DNA of 64,000 nt, taken from positions 2,480,001 through 2,544,000 of the forward strand of contig OX421963.1 in assembly GCA_949128115.1 (NCBI GenBank). Reading direction: 5' to 3'. Under the pieces are notes generated by a model, which searched no databases, had not been told where the DNA came from, and saw nothing but the letters and a program-made list of their open reading frames with translations. The stretch's first letter is position 1, and each line of letters begins with the position of its first letter. The translations under genes and the position numbers were made by a program. Positions 23,610 through 37,412 of this stretch are shown here, one piece after another. The stretch comes from Anaspis maculata (Eukaryota > Arthropoda > Insecta > Coleoptera > Scraptiidae).

Positions 23610-24540
23610 TTTATATTATATATTTTTATATGCGTGCTCCGATCCAGATATGCGACTTTTAACGTTTAATGTAACACAAACTGCTGGCTGCCGCGACTCT
23701 ATAATGCGTTTTTACCAATATGTAAGATAACCTAGTAAAAGTGTTATGTATACGTACAGTTACAGTTGTTGTTAAAAAGAGCAAGGGCGTTCTCTATGGT
23801 CTCGTCTCGCCGTTCTATGGTAAGGGAAACTACCTACTACCTACTGCTGAACCGCCATCAATAATAATAGAGGTAGGTAGGTACCTAACGTACCGCTAAA
23901 CTCAAGAAAGATGCGTAGGTAGACACCGTAGGTAGGTAGTAGGCATGTGTTTATACAGGGTGTGTTCGGTTGTATTGGGAACGGCTCTTTGCACAACCGA
24001 AACGTGCGCGCGTGTCAGTTCGGTAGTTTCATCGCATAAATATACGTTGTTCCAAAACAATGTGCATGTGATGTGCAGTGTGCAGTGCATCTCGGGCGGC
24101 CGCGAAATTTGACATTTGCGCTGAAAATAATGCTTTTGACAAATCGAATCGATCTCAATAATTATCACTGCAGGTGATTATCACAGGACAGGTGATCATC
24201 AATTTAAAACGTTTGGTATTTTTTTTTTTTAATAATTGATGCTGAACTCGATATGGGGATCACGAAAAGCAACATTTCCAATCGAAATGTCGAATTTCAC
24301 GGCCGCCTAGGATGCAATGATGCAAATTAATTACATTCAGAAACAACGGAGCTTATTATGTTTTTTTTTATGGTGTAGTCGAGGTTTTGAAACTTCCGCA
24401 AAGATCGATATATAGGGTCCCGTTTTTCAACCACCACTATGGGGTATTCTAAAATGCAGGTCAGCCAAGCCTGCAGGTCAGTAGAAATCGTACCTATACC
24501 CCATTCGCTTGCCTTGTGAAATACATACCCACCCAACCAT
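23610..24540. other. 5' flank of the THAP gene and left margin of the 113-bp array
   Basis: It contains short GTAGGTAG/TACC repeats (about 23,833-23,940), a decayed TATACAGGGTGTGTTCGG element edge near 23,954, and degenerate pieces of the array unit (GCAGGTCAGCC... and CTGCAGGTCAG, 24,456-24,480). No gene was seen. Confidence 0.5.
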
Positions 24541-27500
24541 ATGCAAAAATTCCCTGCAGGTCGGTAAACAGGTCGTTGCTGTCACCTTCTCCGAGCACTT
24601 CCAGACAGTTTTCGTGGTCCTCCAGGTCCTTGGACGTTTGCTGCTGGCGATCAAATTGAGAAAATTTTGCAGGTCGGCATACAGGCCGTTGCTGTCACCT
24701 TCTCCGAGCACTTCCAGACAGTTTTCGTGGTCCTCCAGGTCATTGAACGTTTGCTGCTGGCGATCAAAGTGAGAAAATTTTGCAGGTCGGCATACAGGCT
24801 GTTGCTGTCACCTTCCCCGAGCACTTTCAGACAATTTTCGTAGTCCTCCAGGTCCTTGGACTTTTGCTGCTGTCGATCAAAGTGAGAAAATTTTGCAGGT
24901 CGGCAAAAATTCTTGCGGGTCGGCATACAGGCCGTTGCTGTCACCTTCTCCAAGCACTTCCAGACATTTTTCGTGGTCCTCCAGGTCCTTGGACGTTTGC
25001 TGCTGGCGATCAAAGTGAGAAAATTTTGCAGGTCGGCATACAGGCCGTTGCTGTCACCTTCTCCGAGCACTTCCAGACAATTTTCGTGGTACTCCAGGTC
25101 CTTGGACGTTTGCTGCTGACGATCAAATTGAGAAAATTTTGCAGGTCGGCATACAGGCCGTTGCTGTCGCCTTCTCCGAGCACTTCCAGACATTTTTCGT
25201 GGTCCTCCAGGTTCTTGGACGTTTGCTGCTGGCGATCAAATTGATAAAATTTTGAAGGTCAGCATACAGGCCGTTGCTGTCACCTTCTCCGAGCACTTCC
25301 AGACATTTTTCGTGGTCCTCCAGGTCCTTGGACGTTTGCTGCTGGCGATAAAAGTGAGAAAATTTTGCAGGTCGGCATACAGGCCGTTTCTGTCACCCTC
25401 TCCGAGCACTTCCAGACAATTTTCGTGGTACTCCAGGTCCTTGGACGTTTGCTGCTGGCGATCAAATTGAGAAAATTTTGCAGGTCGGCATACAGGCCGT
25501 TGCTGTCACTTTCTCCGAGCACTTCCAGACATTTTTCGTGGTCCTCCAGGTCCTTGGACGTTCGCTGCTGGCGATCAAATTGAGAAAATTTTGCAGGTCG
25601 GCATACAGGCCGTTGCTGTCACCTTCTCCGGGCACTTCCAGACAATTTTCGTGGTACTCCAGGTCCTTGGACGTTTACTTCTGGAGATCAAAGTGAGAAA
25701 ATTTTGCAGGTCGGCGGAAATTCTTGCAGGTCGGCATACAGGCCGTTGCTGTCACCTTCTCCGAGCACTTCCAGACATTTTTCGTGGTCCTCCAGGTCCT
25801 TGGACGTTCGCTGCTGGCGATCAAATTGAGAAAATTTTGCAGGTCGGCATACAGGCCGTTGCTGTCACCTTCTCCGAGCACTTCCAGACAATTTTCGTGG
25901 TACTCCAGGTTCTTGGACGTTTGCTGCTGGAGATCAAAGTGAGAAAATTTTGCAGGTCGGCGAAAATTCTTGCGGGTCGGCATACAGGCCGTTGCTGTCA
26001 CCTTCTCCGAGCACTTCCAGACATTTTTCGTGGTCCTCCAGGTCCTTGGACGTTTGCTGCTGGCGATCAAAGTGAGAAAATTTTGCAGGTCGGCATACAG
26101 GCCGTTGCTGTCACCTTCTCCGAGCACTTCCAGACAATTTTCGTGGTCCTCCAGGTCCTTGGACGTTTGCTGCTGGCGATCAAATTGAGAAAATTTTGCG
26201 GGTCGGCATACAGGCCGTTGCTGTCGCCTTCTCCGAGCACTTCCAGACATTTTTCGTGGTCCTCCAGGTCCTTGACGTTTGCTGCTGTCGATCAAATTGG
26301 GAAAATTTTGCAGGTCGGCATACGGGCCGTTGCTGTCACCTTCTCCGAGCACTTCCAGACATTTTTCGTGGTCCTCCAGGTCCTTGGACGTTTGCTGCTG
26401 TCGATCAAATTGAGAAAATTTTGCAGGTCGGCATACAGGCCGTTTCTGTCAACTTCTCCAAGCACTTCCAGACAATTTTCGTGGTCCTCCAGGTCCTTAG
26501 ACGTTTGCTTCTGGCGATCAAAGTGAGAAAATTTCGCAGGTCGGCATACAGGCCGTTGCTGTCACCTTCTCCGAGCACTTCCAGACATTTTTCGTGGTCC
26601 TCCAGGTCCTTGGACGTTTGCTGCTGGCGATCAAAGTGAGAGAATTTTGCAGGTCGGCATACCGGCCGTTTCTGTCAACTTCTCCAAGCACTTCCAGACA
26701 ATTTTCGTGGTCCTCCAGGTCCTTAGACGTTTGCTTCTGGCGATCAAAGTGAGAAAATTTCGCAGGTCGGCATACAGGCCGTTGCTGTCACCTTCTCCGA
26801 GCACTTCCAGACATTTTTCGTGGTCCTCCAGGTCCTTGGACGTTTGCTGCTGGCGATCAAAGTGAGAAAATTTTGCAGGTCGGCATACAGGCCGTTGCTG
26901 TCACCTTCTCCGAGCACTTCCAGACAATTTTCGTGGTCCTCCAGGTCCTTGGACGTTTGCTGCTGGCGATCAAATTGAGAAAATTTTGCGGGTCGGCATA
27001 CAGGCCGTTGCTGTCGCCTTCTCCGAGCACTTCCAGACATTTTTCGTGGTCCTCCAGGTCCTTGGACGTTTGCTGCTGTCGATCAAATTGGGAAAATTTT
27101 GCAGGTCGGCATACGGGCCGTTGCTGTCACCTTCTCCGAGCACTTCCAGACATTTTTCGTGGTCCTCCAGGTCCTTGGACGTTTGCTGCTGTCGATCAAA
27201 TTGAGAAAATTTTGCAGGTCGGCATACAGGCCGTTTCTGTCAACTTCTCCAAGCACTTCCAGACAATTTTCGTGGTCCTCCAGGTCCTTAGACGTTTGCT
27301 TCTGGCGATCAAAGTGAGAAAATTTCGCAGGTCGGCATACAGGCCGTTGCTGTCACCTTCTCCGAGCACTTCCAGACATTTTTCGTGGTCCTCCAGGTCC
27401 TTGGACGTTTGCTGCTGGCGATCAAAGTGAGAGAATTTTGCAGGTCGGCATACCGGCCGTTTCTGTCAACTTCTCCAAGCACTTCCAGACAATTTTCGTG

Positions 27501-27856
27501 GTCCTCCAGGTCCTTAGACGTTTGCTTCTGGCGATCAAAGTGAGAAAATTTCGCAGGTCGGCATACAGGCCGTTGCTGTCACCTTCTCCGAGCACTTCCA
27601 GACATTTTTCGTGGTCCTCCAGGTCCATGGACGTTTGCTACTATCGATCAAATTGAGAAAATTTTGCAGGTCGGCATACAGGCCGTTGCTGTCACCTTCT
27701 CCGAGCACTTCCAGACATTTTTCGTGGTCCTCCAGGTCCTTGGACATTTGCTGCTGACGATCAAATTAAGAAAATTTTGCAGGTCGGCTCACAGGCCGTT
27801 GCTGTCACCTTCTCCGAGTACTTCCAGACAATTTTCGTGGTACTCCAGGTCCTTGG
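24541..27856. repeat. 113-bp tandem repeat array, left section
   Basis: There are about 29 units of 113 bp (marker GCAGGTCGGCATACAGG...GGCGATCAAA). Some are 133 bp through a 20-bp partial duplication that repeats GCAGGTCGGC around GAAATTCT. Unit starts at 25252, 25365, 25478 and 25591 give the period. The first units near 24,560 are variant. The unit is GC-richer than its surroundings. Open frames on both strands shift with the period (113 is not a multiple of 3), so they are a by-product. Confidence 0.95.
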
Positions 27857-30168
27857 GTGGTCCAGAGTACTTCCAGACTCTGTAGACCTCTAACTGAGAG
27901 GGGTTTCCTAGCTTTTCACGGCCTCTTAAGCGAAATACGGTGGGAATTTTCAGGGAGTACGTATGGAAGTGGTGGTCATTTCCAAGAGTTTTTGAGTAGA
28001 GTAGTGGATATTTTTAATAAGTCTTTTCCAGAGAGGAAGATTGTGGGCAAGACCAGTGACTGTGGAATAAAATGGTTTTGTCGGGATCTGAGGGACATGC
28101 GTGACCACTTGCAGGTGTTGAATGATCTCTTGAGGGTGTGTGGCACCGAGGAATTGCGCATTACTCGTAATCAATTCAAAAATGAATACCGTAGATGTAT
28201 CAGGAGCTGTAAAATTCGTGCTAATGATAAGTATATTGATGGGTCTGCCAATAAATCGAAAACTATGTGGCAACTAATTAATGCAAAAAGGGGTAACGAT
28301 TGCGATGGCCGTCTTCCGGATATTTCCCCCGATGATTTCAACGACTACTTCGCGGAGATCCCCCTGGAAACAATTCGAAAAATTCCCAGTATTGGTGACG
28401 ATCCATTGGCATTGATGCGCAATACGATCCCGGAGGATGTATCATTCTCGTTGAAACCGGTAACCATAAATGAGGTTAGGGACATCATAAGGGGACTAAA
28501 AAATAGTAAAACCAAAGATATATATGGCCTGAGTACGTGTGTTGTTAAGAGAAATGTCGAGCATTTTGTTTGCCCCCTTACTACTCTGATTAACGAATGT
28601 TTCGAATCGGGCACCTTTCCAAATTGTCTAAAGATCGCGTCGGTGATACCAGTTTTTAAGCAGGGAGATAGGGGGGACATTAGTAACTATCGACCTATTT
28701 CTCTGCTTCCAATTTTCTCCAAAGTTGTGGAAAAGGCAATTAGCCTTAGAGTGTATCAATATTTTGAGACTAATAACATCTTTAATTCACGCCAATTTGG
28801 TTTTAGGAAACATTGCAGTACAGCAGATGCAATAATTGATTTTATAAACTCCACTGTCGACTGTTTTGAAGAAGGAAAATTTCAACACTCAATGTTCCTA
28901 GACCTTTCCAAGGCTTTTGATTGTGTTAATCACTCTGTTTTGTTGAAAAAACTGAAAAGATACAACTTTGATAAGATGAGCCTTAAGCTTATAGAATCAT
29001 ATCTATCTAACAGATACCAGATTGTTCGTTTTCGTGGGGGGGTGTCTCGTGGGAGGCGGCTGTCGCTGGGTGTGCCCCAGGGATCCATTCTGGGACCCTT
29101 GTTGTTTTTGATCTTCATCAATGACTTATCTGCATATTTGTCTGATTTTAGAACTACTATCTATGCTGATGATACTAACATCTCAGTAACAAGCAAGAGC
29201 CTATTGTTTGCCAAACAAAATGGTGAGCTGGCTCATTCGAAAGCTCTACACTGGTTTTCCTCTAACGGATTGTGTATGAACACCAATAAAACCAAAACAA
29301 TGATTTTCTCTTTAAGAAATTTTGAGGATGAGGATTGTGTCTCCTCTGCGCGGTTCCTGGGTGTCACACTGCATTCCGGACTTCAATGGCAGTGCCATAC
29401 AGACACTTTGGCTGCCAAACTGTCAAAGAACGTATACCTATTGCGAAACCTATCAAACAGTGTGTCGGGAGAGACGTTGAGAACTGCCTACTTTGGATTA
29501 TGCAACTCATTGGTTGCATATGCTACAGTGGCATGGGGAAATGGCTCGGGAGTGGATAGGATTTTTCGGTTGCAGCGAAGGGCTGTGAGGATAGTCGCTG
29601 GTCTTGCCTACAGACAGGAATGTAAAAGTGCTTTTGTGAAGCTGGGAATACTTACCTTCCCTTCCATATACATACTTAGTTGCTTGCTCTATGCATTTAA
29701 AAACCAAGATTACATAATGGCACGTCAGGGGGATCATGGGTACGATACACGTCATAAGGCCGACTTACGGTTGAATTTCTGCCGCCTCGCGTTGTCGCAA
29801 AAGGCGCCTCGATATATGTCTTTTAAATTATTTGCGAAATTATCGGTAAGGGTTCGATCTCTTCCCGAGAAAAACTTTAAGCGAGAAGTAGTTCAATTCT
29901 TAAAGAGATCTGCTTTTTACAGTGTTCAGGAGTTTTTGAATGTGGATAAATGTAACTCTTTGTAAAGTTGTATATAGAAAACTGTAATTTTTTGTTGTGT
30001 GATGCATGGATATACATAATTATCCTAATATGTGTGTGTGTGTGTGTGTAATATTAACTTGTATTATTTGAATTATTTCTGACTTGTGTAAGCAATTTAT
30101 TATATTGTAATAGGCACCAATAAATATTATTCTATTCTATTCTATATTCTATTCTATTCTATTCTATT
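27857..30168 (+). mobile_element. 5'-truncated LINE (CR1/Jockey-type), copy 1
   Basis: One uninterrupted frame (27857-29965, 702 codons, no ATG at the junction) encodes a non-LTR reverse transcriptase. Recognisable blocks are NYRPISLLPIFSKVVEK, QFGFRKHCSTADAI, FLDLSKAFDCVNHS, GVPQGSILGPLLFLIFINDL, the catalytic IYADDTN, and FLGVTLHSGLQW, followed by a long C-terminal region. The endonuclease domain is missing, so the copy is cut just inside the EN-RT linker. A GT microsatellite (about 30,030-30,049), AATAAA at 30119 and a TTCTA pentamer tail (30,128-30,168) form the 3' end. CTTGG at 27852-27856 and 30169-30173 is the likely target duplication. The insertion lies within one 113-bp unit. The frame is intact, but autonomous activity is unlikely. 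Confidence 0.93.
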
Positions 30169-33024
30169 CTTGGACGTTTGCTGCTGGCGATCAAATTGAG
30201 AAAATTTTGCAGGTCGGCATACAGGCCGTTGCTGTCACCTTCTCCGAGCACTTCCAGACAATTCTCGTGGTACTCCAGGTTCTTGGACGTTTGCTGCTGG
30301 AGATCAAAGTGAGAAAATTGTGCAGGTCGGCAGAAATTCTCGCAGGTCGGCATACAGGCTGTTGCTGTCACCTTCTCCGAGCACTTCCAGACATTTTTCG
30401 TGGTCCTCCAGGTCCTTGGACGTTCGCTGCTGGCGATCAAAGTGAGAAAATTTTGCAGGTCGGCATACAGGCCGTTGCTGTCACCTTCTCCGAGCACTTC
30501 CAGACAATTCTCGTGGTACTCCAGGTTCTTGGACGTTTGCTGCTGGAGATCAAAGTGAGAAAATTTTGCAGGTCGGCAGAAATTCTCGCAGGTCGGCATA
30601 CAGGCCGTTGCTGTCACCTTCTCCGAGCACTTCCAGACATTTTTCGTGGTCCTCCAGGTCCTTGGACATTTGCTGCTGGCGATCAAATTAAGAAAATTTT
30701 GCAGGTCGGCTCACAGGCCGTTGCTGTCACCTTCTCCGAGTACTTCCAGACAATTTTCGTGGTACTCCAGGTCCTTGGACGTTTGCTGCTGGCGATCAAA
30801 TTGAGAAAATTTTGCAGGTCGGCATACAGGCCGTTGCTGTCACCTTCTCCGAGCACTTCCAGACAATTCCCGTGGTACTCCAGGTTCTTGGACGTTTGCT
30901 GCTGGAGATCAAAGTGAGAAAATTTTGCAGGTCGGCAGAAATTCTCGCAGGTCGGCATACAGGCTGTTGCTGTCACCTTCTCCGAGCACTTCCAGACATT
31001 TTTCGTGGTCCTCCAGGTCCTTGGACGTTTGCTGCTGGCGATCAAAGTGAGAAAATTTTGCAGGTCGGCAGAAATTCTCGCAGGTCGGCATACAGGCTGT
31101 TGCTGTCACCTTCTCCGAGCACTTCCAGACATTTTTCGTGGTCCTTCAGGTCCTTGGACGTTTGCTGCTGGCGATCAAAGTGAGAAAATTTTGCAGGTCG
31201 GCATACAGGCCGTTGCTGTCACCTTCTCCGAGCACTTCCAGACATTTTTCGTGGTCCTCCAGGTCCTTGGACATTTGCTGCTGGCGATCAAAGTGAGAAA
31301 ATTTTGCAGGTCGGCATACAGGCCGTTGCTGTCACCTTCTCCGAGCACTTCCAGACATTTTTCGTGGTCCTCCAGGTCCTTGGACATTTGCTGCTGGCGA
31401 TCAAATTAAGAAAATTTTGCAGGTCGGCTCACAGGCCGTTGCTGTCACCTTCTCCGAGTACTTCCAGACAATTTTCGTGGTACTCCAGGTCCTTGGACGT
31501 TTGCTGCTGGCGATCAAATTGAGAAAATTTTGCAGGTCGGCATACAGGCCGTTGCTGTCACCTTCTCCGAGCACTTCCAGACAATTCCCGTGGTACTCCA
31601 GGTTCTTGGACGTTTGCTGCTGGAGATCAAAGTGAGAAAATTTTGCAGGTCGGCAGAAATTCTCGCAGGTCGGCATACAGGCTGTTGCTGTCACCTTCTC
31701 CGAGCACTTCCAGACATTTTTCGTGGTCCTCCAGGTCCTTGGACGTTCGCTGCTGGCGATCAAATTGAGAAAATTTTGCAGGTCGGCATACAGGCCGTTG
31801 CTGTCACCTTCTCCGGGCACTTCCAGACAATTTTCGTGGTACTCCAGGTCCTTGGACGTTTACTTCTGGAGATCAAAGTGAGAAAATTTTGCAGGTCGGC
31901 GGAAATTCTTGCAGGTCGGCATACAGGCCGTTGCTGTCACCTTCTCCGAGCACTTCCAGACATTTTTCGTGGTCCTCCAGGTCCTTGGACGTTCGCTGCT
32001 GGCGATCAAATTGAGAAAATTTTGCAGGTCGGCATACAGGCCGTTGCTGTCACCTTCTCCGAGCACTTCCAGACAATTTTCGTGGTACTCCAGGTTCTTG
32101 GACGTTTGCTGCTGGAGATCAAAGTGAGAAAATTTTGCAGGTCGGCGAAAATTCTTGCGGGTCGGCATACAGGCCGTTGCTGTCACCTTCTCCGAGCACT
32201 TCCAGACATTTTTCGTGGTCCTCCAGGTCCTTGGACGTTTGCTGCTGGCGATCAAAGTGAGAAAATTTTGCAGGTCGGCATACAGGCCGTTGCTGTCACC
32301 TTCTCCGAGCACTTCCAGACAATTTTCGTGGTCCTCCAGGTCCTTGGACGTTTGCTGCTGGCGATCAAATTGAGAAAATTTTGCGGGTCGGCATACAGGC
32401 CGTTGCTGTCGCCTTCTCCGAGCACTTCCAGACATTTTTCGTGGTCCTCCAGGTCCTTGACGTTTGCTGCTGTCGATCAAATTGGGAAAATTTTGCAGGT
32501 CGGCATACGGGCCGTTGCTGTCACCTTCTCCGAGCACTTCCAGACATTTTTCGTGGTCCTCCAGGTCCTTGGACGTTTGCTGCTGGCGATCAAATTGAGA
32601 AAATTTTGCAGGTCGGCATACAGGCCGTTTCTGTCAACTTCTCCAAGCACTTCCAGACAATTTTCGTGGTCCTCCAGGTCCTTAGACGTTTGCTTCTGGC
32701 GATCAAAGTGAGAAAATTTCGCAGGTCGGCATACAGGCCGTTGCTGTCACCTTCTCCGAGCACTTCCAGACATTTTTCGTGGTCCTCCAGGTCCATGGAC
32801 GTTTGCTACTATCGATCAAATTGAGAAAATTTTGCAGGTCGGCATACAGGCCGTTGCTGTCACCTTCTCCGAGCACTTCCAGACATTTTTCGTGGTCCTC
32901 CAGGTCCTTGGACATTTGCTGCTGACGATCAAATTAAGAAAATTTTGCAGGTCGGCTCACAGGCCGTTGCTGTCACCTTCTCCGAGTACTTCCAGACAAT
33001 TTTCGTGGTACTCCAGGTCCTTGG
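30169..33024. repeat. 113-bp tandem repeat array, middle section
   Basis: About 25 further units resume exactly where the LINE interrupted the unit. Position 31746 matches 25561 and begins the second copy of a duplicated segment (offset 6185, falling to 5168 after ~27,455/32,623). A 718-bp sub-duplication (four 113-bp plus two 133-bp units) links 30,683 to 31,401. Confidence 0.95.
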
Positions 33025-35336
33025 GTGGTCCAGAGTACTTCCAGACTCTGTAGACCTCTAACTGAGAGGGGTTTCCTAGCTTTTCACGGCCTCTTAAGCG
33101 AAATACGGTGGGAATTTTCAGGGAGTACGTATGGAAGTGGTGGTCATTTCCAAGAGTTTTTGAGTAGAGTAGTGGATATTTTTAATAAGTCTTTTCCAGA
33201 GAGGAAGATTGTGGGCAAGACCAGTGACTGTGGAATAAAATGGTTTTGTCGGGATCTGAGGGACATGCGTGACCACTTGCAGGTGTTGAATGATCTCTTG
33301 AGGGTGTGTGGCACCGAGGAATTGCGCATTACTCGTAATCAATTCAAAAATGAATACCGTAGATGTATCAGGAGCTGTAAAATTCGTGCTAATGATAAGT
33401 ATATTGATGGGTCTGCCAATAAATCGAAAACTATGTGGCAACTAATTAATGCAAAAAGGGGTAACGATTGCGATGGCCGTCTTCCGGATATTTCCCCCGA
33501 TGATTTCAACGACTACTTCGCGGAGATCCCCCTGGAAACAATTCGAAAAATTCCCAGTATTGGTGACGATCCATTGGCATTGATGCGCAATACGATCCCG
33601 GAGGATGTATCATTCTCGTTGAAACCGGTAACCATAAATGAGGTTAGGGACATCATAAGGGGACTAAAAAATAGTAAAACCAAAGATATATATGGCCTGA
33701 GTACGTGTGTTGTTAAGAGAAATGTCGAGCATTTTGTTTGCCCCCTTACTACTCTGATTAACGAATGTTTCGAATCGGGCACCTTTCCAAATTGTCTAAA
33801 GATCGCGTCGGTGATACCAGTTTTTAAGCAGGGAGATAGGGGGGACATTAGTAACTATCGACCTATTTCTCTGCTTCCAATTTTCTCCAAAGTTGTGGAA
33901 AAGGCAATTAGCCTTAGAGTGTATCAATATTTTGAGACTAATAACATCTTTAATTCACGCCAATTTGGTTTTAGGAAACATTGCAGTACAGCAGATGCAA
34001 TAATTGATTTTATAAACTCCACTGTCGACTGTTTTGAAGAAGGAAAATTTCAACACTCAATGTTCCTAGACCTTTCCAAGGCTTTTGATTGTGTTAATCA
34101 CTCTGTTTTGTTGAAAAAACTGAAAAGATACAACTTTGATAAGATGAGCCTTAAGCTTATAGAATCATATCTATCTAACAGATACCAGATTGTTCGTTTT
34201 CGTGGGGGGGTGTCTCGTGGGAGGCGGCTGTCGCTGGGTGTGCCCCAGGGATCCATTCTGGGACCCTTGTTGTTTTTGATCTTCATCAATGACTTATCTG
34301 CATATTTGTCTGATTTTAGAACTACTATCTATGCTGATGATACTAACATCTCAGTAACAAGCAAGAGCCTATTGTTTGCCAAACAAAATGGTGAGCTGGC
34401 TCATTCGAAAGCTCTACACTGGTTTTCCTCTAACGGATTGTGTATGAACACCAATAAAACCAAAACAATGATTTTCTCTTTAAGAAATTTTGAGGATGAG
34501 GATTGTGTCTCCTCTGCGCGGTTCCTGGGTGTCACACTGCATTCCGGACTTCAATGGCAGTGCCATACAGACACTTTGGCTGCCAAACTGTCAAAGAACG
34601 TATACCTATTGCGAAACCTATCAAACAGTGTGTCGGGAGAGACGTTGAGAACTGCCTACTTTGGATTATGCAACTCATTGGTTGCATATGCTACAGTGGC
34701 ATGGGGAAATGGCTCGGGAGTGGATAGGATTTTTCGGTTGCAGCGAAGGGCTGTGAGGATAGTCGCTGGTCTTGCCTACAGACAGGAATGTAAAAGTGCT
34801 TTTGTGAAGCTGGGAATACTTACCTTCCCTTCCATATACATACTTAGTTGCTTGCTCTATGCATTTAAAAACCAAGATTACATAATGGCACGTCAGGGGG
34901 ATCATGGGTACGATACACGTCATAAGGCCGACTTACGGTTGAATTTCTGCCGCCTCGCGTTGTCGCAAAAGGCGCCTCGATATATGTCTTTTAAATTATT
35001 TGCGAAATTATCGGTAAGGGTTCGATCTCTTCCCGAGAAAAACTTTAAGCGAGAAGTAGTTCAATTCTTAAAGAGATCTGCTTTTTACAGTGTTCAGGAG
35101 TTTTTGAATGTGGATAAATGTAACTCTTTGTAAAGTTGTATATAGAAAACTGTAATTTTTTGTTGTGTGATGCATGGATATACATAATTATCCTAATATG
35201 TGTGTGTGTGTGTGTGTAATATTAACTTGTATTATTTGAATTATTTCTGACTTGTGTAAGCAATTTATTATATTGTAATAGGCACCAATAAATATTATTC
35301 TATTCTATTCTATATTCTATTCTATTCTATTCTATT
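33025..35336 (+). mobile_element. 5'-truncated LINE (CR1/Jockey-type), copy 2
   Basis: Its translation is identical over all 702 residues to the copy at 27857, it has the same 5' truncation point, the same 3' tail and the same flanking array units, all at an offset of 5168. It is therefore a duplicate of the first insertion, not an independent one. The RT frame is 33025-35133. Confidence 0.93.
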
Positions 35337-37412
35337 CTTGGACGTTTGCTGCTGGCGATCAAATTGAGAAAATTTTGCAGGTCGGCATACAGGCCGTTGC
35401 TGTCACCTTCTCCGAGCACTTCCAGACAATTCTCGTGGTACTCCAGGTTCTTGGACGTTTGCTGCTGGAGATCAAAGTGAGAAAATTGTGCAGGTCGGCA
35501 GAAATTCTCGCAGGTCGGCATACAGGCTGTTGCTGTCACCTTCTCCGAGCACTTCCAGACATTTTTCGTGGTCCTCCAGGTCCTTGGACGTTCGCTGCTG
35601 GCGATCAAAGTGAGAAAATTTTGCAGGTCGGCATACAGGCCGTTGCTGTCACCTTCTCCGAGCACTTCCAGACAATTCTCGTGGTACTCCAGGTTCTTGG
35701 ACGTTTGCTGCTGGAGATCAAAGTGAGAAAATTTTGCAGGTCGGCAGAAATTCTCGCAGGTCGGCATACAGGCCGTTGCTGTCACCTTCTCCGAGCACTT
35801 CCAGACATTTTTCGTGGTCCTCCAGGTCCTTGGACATTTGCTGCTGGCGATCAAATTAAGAAAATTTTGCAGGTCGGCTCACAGGCCGTTGCTGTCACCT
35901 TCTCCGAGTACTTCCAGACAATTTTCGTGGTACTCCAGGTCCTTGGACGTTTGCTGCTGGCGATCAAATTGAGAAAATTTTGCAGGTCGGCATACAGGCC
36001 GTTGCTGTCACCTTCTCCGAGCACTTCCAGACAATTCCCGTGGTACTCCAGGTTCTTGGACGTTTGCTGCTGGAGATCAAAGTGAGAAAATTTTGCAGGT
36101 CGGCAGAAATTCTCGCAGGTCGGCATACAGGCTGTTGCTGTCACCTTCTCCGAGCACTTCCAGACATTTTTCGTGGTCCTCCAGGTCCTTGGACGTTTGC
36201 TGCTGGCGATCAAAGTGAGAAAATTTTGCAGGTCGGCAGAAATTCTCGCAGGTCGGCATACAGGCTGTTGCTGTCACCTTCTCCGAGCACTTCCAGACAT
36301 TTTTCGTGGTCCTTCAGGTCCTTGGACGTTTGCTGCTGGCGATCAAAGTGAGAAAATTTTGCAGGTCGGCATACAGGCCGTTGCTGTCACCTTCTCCGAG
36401 CACTTCCAGACATTTTTCGTGGTCCTCCAGGTCCTTGGACATTTGCTGCTGGCGATCAAAGTGAGAAAATTTTGCAGGTCGGCATACAGGCCGTTGCTGT
36501 CACCTTCTCCGAGCACTTCCAGACATTTTTCGTGGTCCTCCAGGTCCTTGGACATTTGCTGCTGGCGATCAAATTAAGAAAATTTTGCAGGTCGGCTCAC
36601 AGGCCGTTGCTGTCACCTTCTCCGAGTACTTCCAGACAATTTTCGTGGTACTCCAGGTCCTTGGACGTTTGCTGCTGGCGATCAAATTGAGAAAATTTTG
36701 CAGGTCGGCATACAGGCCGTTGCTGTCACCTTCTCCGAGCACTTCCAGACAATTCCCGTGGTACTCCAGGTTCTTGGACGTTTGCTGCTGGAGATCAAAG
36801 TGAGAAAATTTTGCAGGTCGGCAGAAATTCTCGCAGGTCGGCATACAGGCTGTTGCTGTCACCTTCTCCGAGCACTTCCAGACATTTTTCGTGGTCCTCC
36901 AGGTCCTTGGACGTTTGCTGCTGGCGATCAAAGTGAGAAAATTTTGCAGGTCGGCAGAAATTCTCGCAGGTCGGCATACAGGCTGTTGCTGTCACCTTCT
37001 CCGAGCACTTCCAGACATTTTTCGTGGTCCTTCAGGTCCTTGGACGTTTGCTGCTGGCGATCAAAGTGAGAAAATTTTGCAGGTCGGCATACAGGCCGTT
37101 GCTGTCACCTTCTCCGAGCTCTTCCAGACAATTTTCGTGGTACTCCAGGTCCTTGGACGTTTGCTGCTGGCGATCAAATTGAGAAAATTCTGCAGGTCGG
37201 CACACAGGCCGTTGCTGTCGCCTTCTCCGAGCATTTCCAGACATTTTTCGTGGTCCTCCAGGTCCTTGGACGTTTGCTGCTGGCGTTCAAATCGAGAAAA
37301 TTTTGCAGGTCGGCATACAGGCCGTTGCTGTCACCTTCTCCGAGCACTTCCAGACAATTTTCGTGGTACTCCAGGTCCTTGGACGTTTGCTGCTGGAGAT
37401 CAAAGTGCGAAA
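35337..37412. repeat. 113-bp tandem repeat array, right section
   Basis: About 18 units. The 718-bp sub-duplication is seen again (35,851 to 36,569). The match to the first segment at offset 5168 ends near 36,914. The last units show more private changes. Confidence 0.94.

Noticed and set aside
29335..29559. Small frames inside the LINE and its duplicate
   Set aside because: They are shadows of the 702-codon reverse transcriptase frame.
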